Assembly: GCA_932521025.1 (NCBI GenBank)
Contig: OW051473.1
Location: 4,774,001 to 4,838,000, forward strand
From: Oscheius onirici
Taxonomy: Eukaryota > Nematoda > Chromadorea > Rhabditida > Rhabditidae
Length of the DNA: 64,000 bases
Direction: 5' to 3'
In this document: positions 61,526 to 64,000 of the stretch, piece after piece
Numbering within the stretch: the stretch's first letter is position 1
Layout of the letters: each line of letters begins with the position of its first letter
Position numbers and translations under genes: made by a program
Notes under the pieces: generated by a model
Databases searched by the model: none
Seen by the model: the letters and a program-made list of their open reading frames with translations, nothing else
What the model was told of the DNA's origin: nothing

Positions 61526-63234
61526 GCTGGGGCTACTTACTCGGCCTAAAAGTGAACGAGTGAATGTGCAATCATGAGGAATAATGGCTCTCAAAGAGTG
61601 TGTTGTCGGTTTTGTTGGCTCCCTCATTGAAACTTTTTCACAAGAGGATTAAGCGAAACCGACAGCACTCTCGATTGTGTTCAGCGTTTGGATGGTTGTC
61701 AAGTGGCAAATGATGTCTGTTTGCATGGAAACCGAATGTGAAAGCCGAAAATAGTAGCGCCGGAGCCCATTGGAGCAGGTTGTGAGAGCTGATTACTTAC
61801 CTCGATGCCAGCCCATGATTGAGTCAGAAAGTCAATTGTCGTAGATAGTTGCTGAGAGGAACAGTGATGACCACGATTTTTAAGGCAAGGGGCGGGGTGT
61901 AATACGATGGTCTTTGGCACTCCGAACAACAAAAGCGCGTTCAGATTTTTGCTGAAAAATATTAGGGGTTGTCTGAACACTGGTAAAGGTCAGAGAATGT
62001 CATCAGAATGAAGCAAGTAATAATTTAGGGAAAAAACTTTTGAATAGAAAATGGAACGATCGCAAGGAGAGGATGAAGCTTTGTTTAGATGAATAACTTG
62101 TTTTGAAAAGCGAGTAAAAGAGAACAAAATATCAAAAATTCAGAACTCGTATGGATTGACTCGGTAGGATTCCAACACATTAACCTATCGACTAGTTTGA
62201 ACCAATAATAACTAACACTTTATAATAGAAAATACACGATGTTTCCACGTGATATTCCCTCGACATCATCATAGTTATTGTACTTTTTCTCATGGGAGGA
62301 CTAGACATTGTTTGGTGAAAGAATGTCTCACTGCAACTTCTTGTTTTCTGACGTAGTGTGTTCGAGAAGTTGTGACATAGAAGTAGGTTAAGTTGTGCCC
62401 ATTCAAACTACAAAAAGACTTTGAGAAAATTCGCTGACCACGTGAAGTCTTGTGGTTACAAAAAGACAAATGTGACTTGATATCGAAAAAGGCGTTGGCA
62501 AGATGAAGGTCTTTCACGACTGATGGCAAGCATAACATTCCTGTCCAGAAAGTGATTTCCCACATCAAGGATTGATTTAGATGTCACTTTCGAAGCTTTC
62601 CATACCACACCCATAAACAAAATGGGCAAAGATCGTGTGTCGGAACTGGATTCTCAGTCCTTTACAAATGTTTTTGCAAGGAAGAATCTTCTCGAAGGCC
62701 ATTAATAATTTGAACTCTTTGTTTTCCATGTTATTGCGGCTGCTTAGCCTTGGTAGGAATTCACAAAATGTTGCTCTAAGAACACGTGTATTTTGGCCAA
62801 CGTTTTATAGATTATAATGGGGGCGCAACAGTCTCGATGATATCATAACTTTCAGTGAGTAAACGGAGAAGTACGACACCATGATAAACAGAATTGTTTT
62901 TTGGGAATAGAATGAAAGTGAGTGTTTTCGTTTTCTACTAATAATCTGGGTCAACATCTAGTTAACTACAGGCATCAAAGGATCATTAAAGTACGGAGCA
63001 AGCATATTAACACGGATTCCCTACGACACCCGGTTGTTGGCTGCATGATAATGATAATGGATAGTCGGGCTATCAAGAAATATTGACAGATGGACATGGC
63101 ATGTGATGCAAGAAAAAAGAGAATCTGACGTAAGATAATCTCGACACACGACGCCGTATATTTGGTTGTTTTTGGCAGGTGATAAGCAGAACGTCCTCCT
63201 TGAACCTGTTGGCGCCGGTGGCAGGGGATGAAGC
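61526..63234. other. Interval without supported genes
   Basis: The minus frames at 61699-61980 and 62290-62568 (about 92 codons each) have no domain, leader or convincing splice partner. The first overlaps the probable esterase promoter. Nothing else is recognised. Confidence 0.35.
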
Positions 63235-63911
63235 CTAGATGGCACGGCCCTCCAACGGAGTACAGCCTTGGTCGGCATTAAACTGGACTCGTTGCGTTTC
63301 TCTTCCGTACCGTTGGCAATCCTCTGTCACATCAATGATGCCACAGATCGCATCCCGTACACGCATCTTAAGCTGGTAGACAATGTGGATTGCGCTTCTG
63401 AATATGTGCTAAATGATGCGGATGAATCGAAATAGCATGTGAAAGAAACTGGTCCGAATTATCACAGCTTGCGCAACAGATCGTATTCCAAAAAGAATGG
63501 CACAAAGCCGTCTCACGTGGCACCAAGTTGAAAAAGCTGCTTTTCTAAGAGGATCAACATCGACTTTATGGCCGTCTTTGGTGACCCATGGCATATCCAG
63601 TTCATCGAAGGCAACCCCAAGGAAAAACTGATCGTTTATCATGACTGCGTATAACGACGGAAGACATTTCTTAGCGTTTCCGAGTTCCGTGTCTGCCATT
63701 CTATCCGTCTTTGGGCGGTTGAAATTGCGTTGTTGAAAACTTCGAAAGAATATGCAGTCGCTGTTGATCGCATAAAGTTTTGTAGCTGAAATAACAAACG
63801 TTACAAATAGCGCCTTTAAAGTGCCCTACCTTTAAAATATCTGTTTGACTTCTGACGTTGACTACACAGCTTCGTGCAATCTTTGAAAGTATGCTTGGTT
63901 TTGAAGACAAT
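63235..63911 (-). CDS. 3' part of an unrecognised gene, cut by the window end
   Basis: Three minus-strand exons join in frame. The first (up to 63911, after AGTTTAG) reads IVFKTKHTFKDCTKLCSQRQ, with cysteine spacing faintly like a PAN/Apple domain. The second reads ATKLYAINSDCIFF..., KKCLPSLYAVMINDQFFLGV and VTKDGHKVDVDPLRKAAFSTW. The third (from about 63414, after ATCATTTAG) reads HIFRSAIHIVYQLKMRVRDAI and DVTEDCQRYG, ending PLEGRAI at 63235. No start codon is present, so upstream exons must lie beyond 64000. Joining exons 2 and 3 needs a 57-nt phase-0 intron containing an in-frame TAG at its end. Family not identified. Confidence 0.45.
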
Positions 63912-64000
63912 CTAAACTAGTTAGATACCCCCTGAAGTATGTTTCACAAACGAAGCGTAAAGCCGAGTCCAGTTGTTAACCAAGTAATCCAGAAGAAACG

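Noticed and set aside
61699..61980. 93-codon minus frame upstream of the esterase
   Set aside because: Separated from the esterase start by a trans-splice-like acceptor; no domain, and in the probable promoter.

Overview
This is nuclear DNA from a nematode, most likely a rhabditid close to Caenorhabditis. Coding sequence is broken by many short introns (about 35-60 nt, donors GTAAG/GTGAG, acceptors TTTTCAG). Several start codons lie just behind a TTTTCAG-type acceptor, as expected for spliced-leader trans-splicing. The recognisable proteins are closest to C. elegans families. There are no bacterial operons, CRISPR arrays, rRNA genes or intact tRNA genes. Gene models were built by eye from splice signals, frame continuity and remembered family sequences; no alignments or searches were run.

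Layout. 1-3235: no gene seen. 3236-10650 (+): phospholipase C-beta (egl-8), traced exon by exon. 11308-11742 (-): one-domain secreted granulin. 11879-13990 (-): flavin-containing monooxygenase. 14396-15783 (-): CNPPD1-like cyclin-fold protein. 16578-18045 (+): acidic RGG-rich protein. 18706-20483 (+): PLD3/4-type phospholipase D family protein. 21783-22240: foldback element with TTAA ends. 22606-24612 (+): His/Ser-repeat protein with a small EF-hand-like head. 25078-27416 (-): protein phosphatase 5 (pph-5), with a second TTAA element in an intron. 27661-29026 (-): class III alcohol dehydrogenase, probably in one operon with pph-5. 29820-32660 (+): fibronectin-III receptor with a receptor-phosphatase-like ectodomain but no phosphatase. 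32661-37830: about 5 kb without a gene. 37831-40854 (+): muscarinic acetylcholine receptor gar-3. 41160-43368 and 43566-44404 (-): two neighbouring VWA-domain genes. 45086-51394 (+): rme-1/EHD with two alternative N-termini. 53561-54755 (+): ChaC-type gamma-glutamylcyclotransferase. 55013-55269 (+): small membrane protein. 55372-56418 (-): unrecognised gene with a possible F-box-like segment. About 56915-57165: tRNA-derived SINE-like element. 58157-58981 (+): CUB-domain membrane protein. 59100-61525 (-): type-B carboxylesterase. 63235-63911 (-): 3' part of an unrecognised gene running off the window.

The genes do not form one pathway. egl-8 and gar-3 belong to the same signalling route (muscarinic receptor, Gq, PLC-beta) and lie 27 kb apart. 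From memory, egl-8, pph-5, the class III ADH gene, gar-3, rme-1, the ChaC gene and an FMO are all on C. elegans chromosome V, so the window looks like a piece of the equivalent chromosome. The parts most worth a second look are the His/Ser repeat protein, the long acidic N-terminal isoform of rme-1, the phosphatase-less receptor, possible truncated or cassette isoforms of egl-8, the two TTAA-bounded elements, the SINE-like element, and a 52-bp exact repeat behind rme-1.
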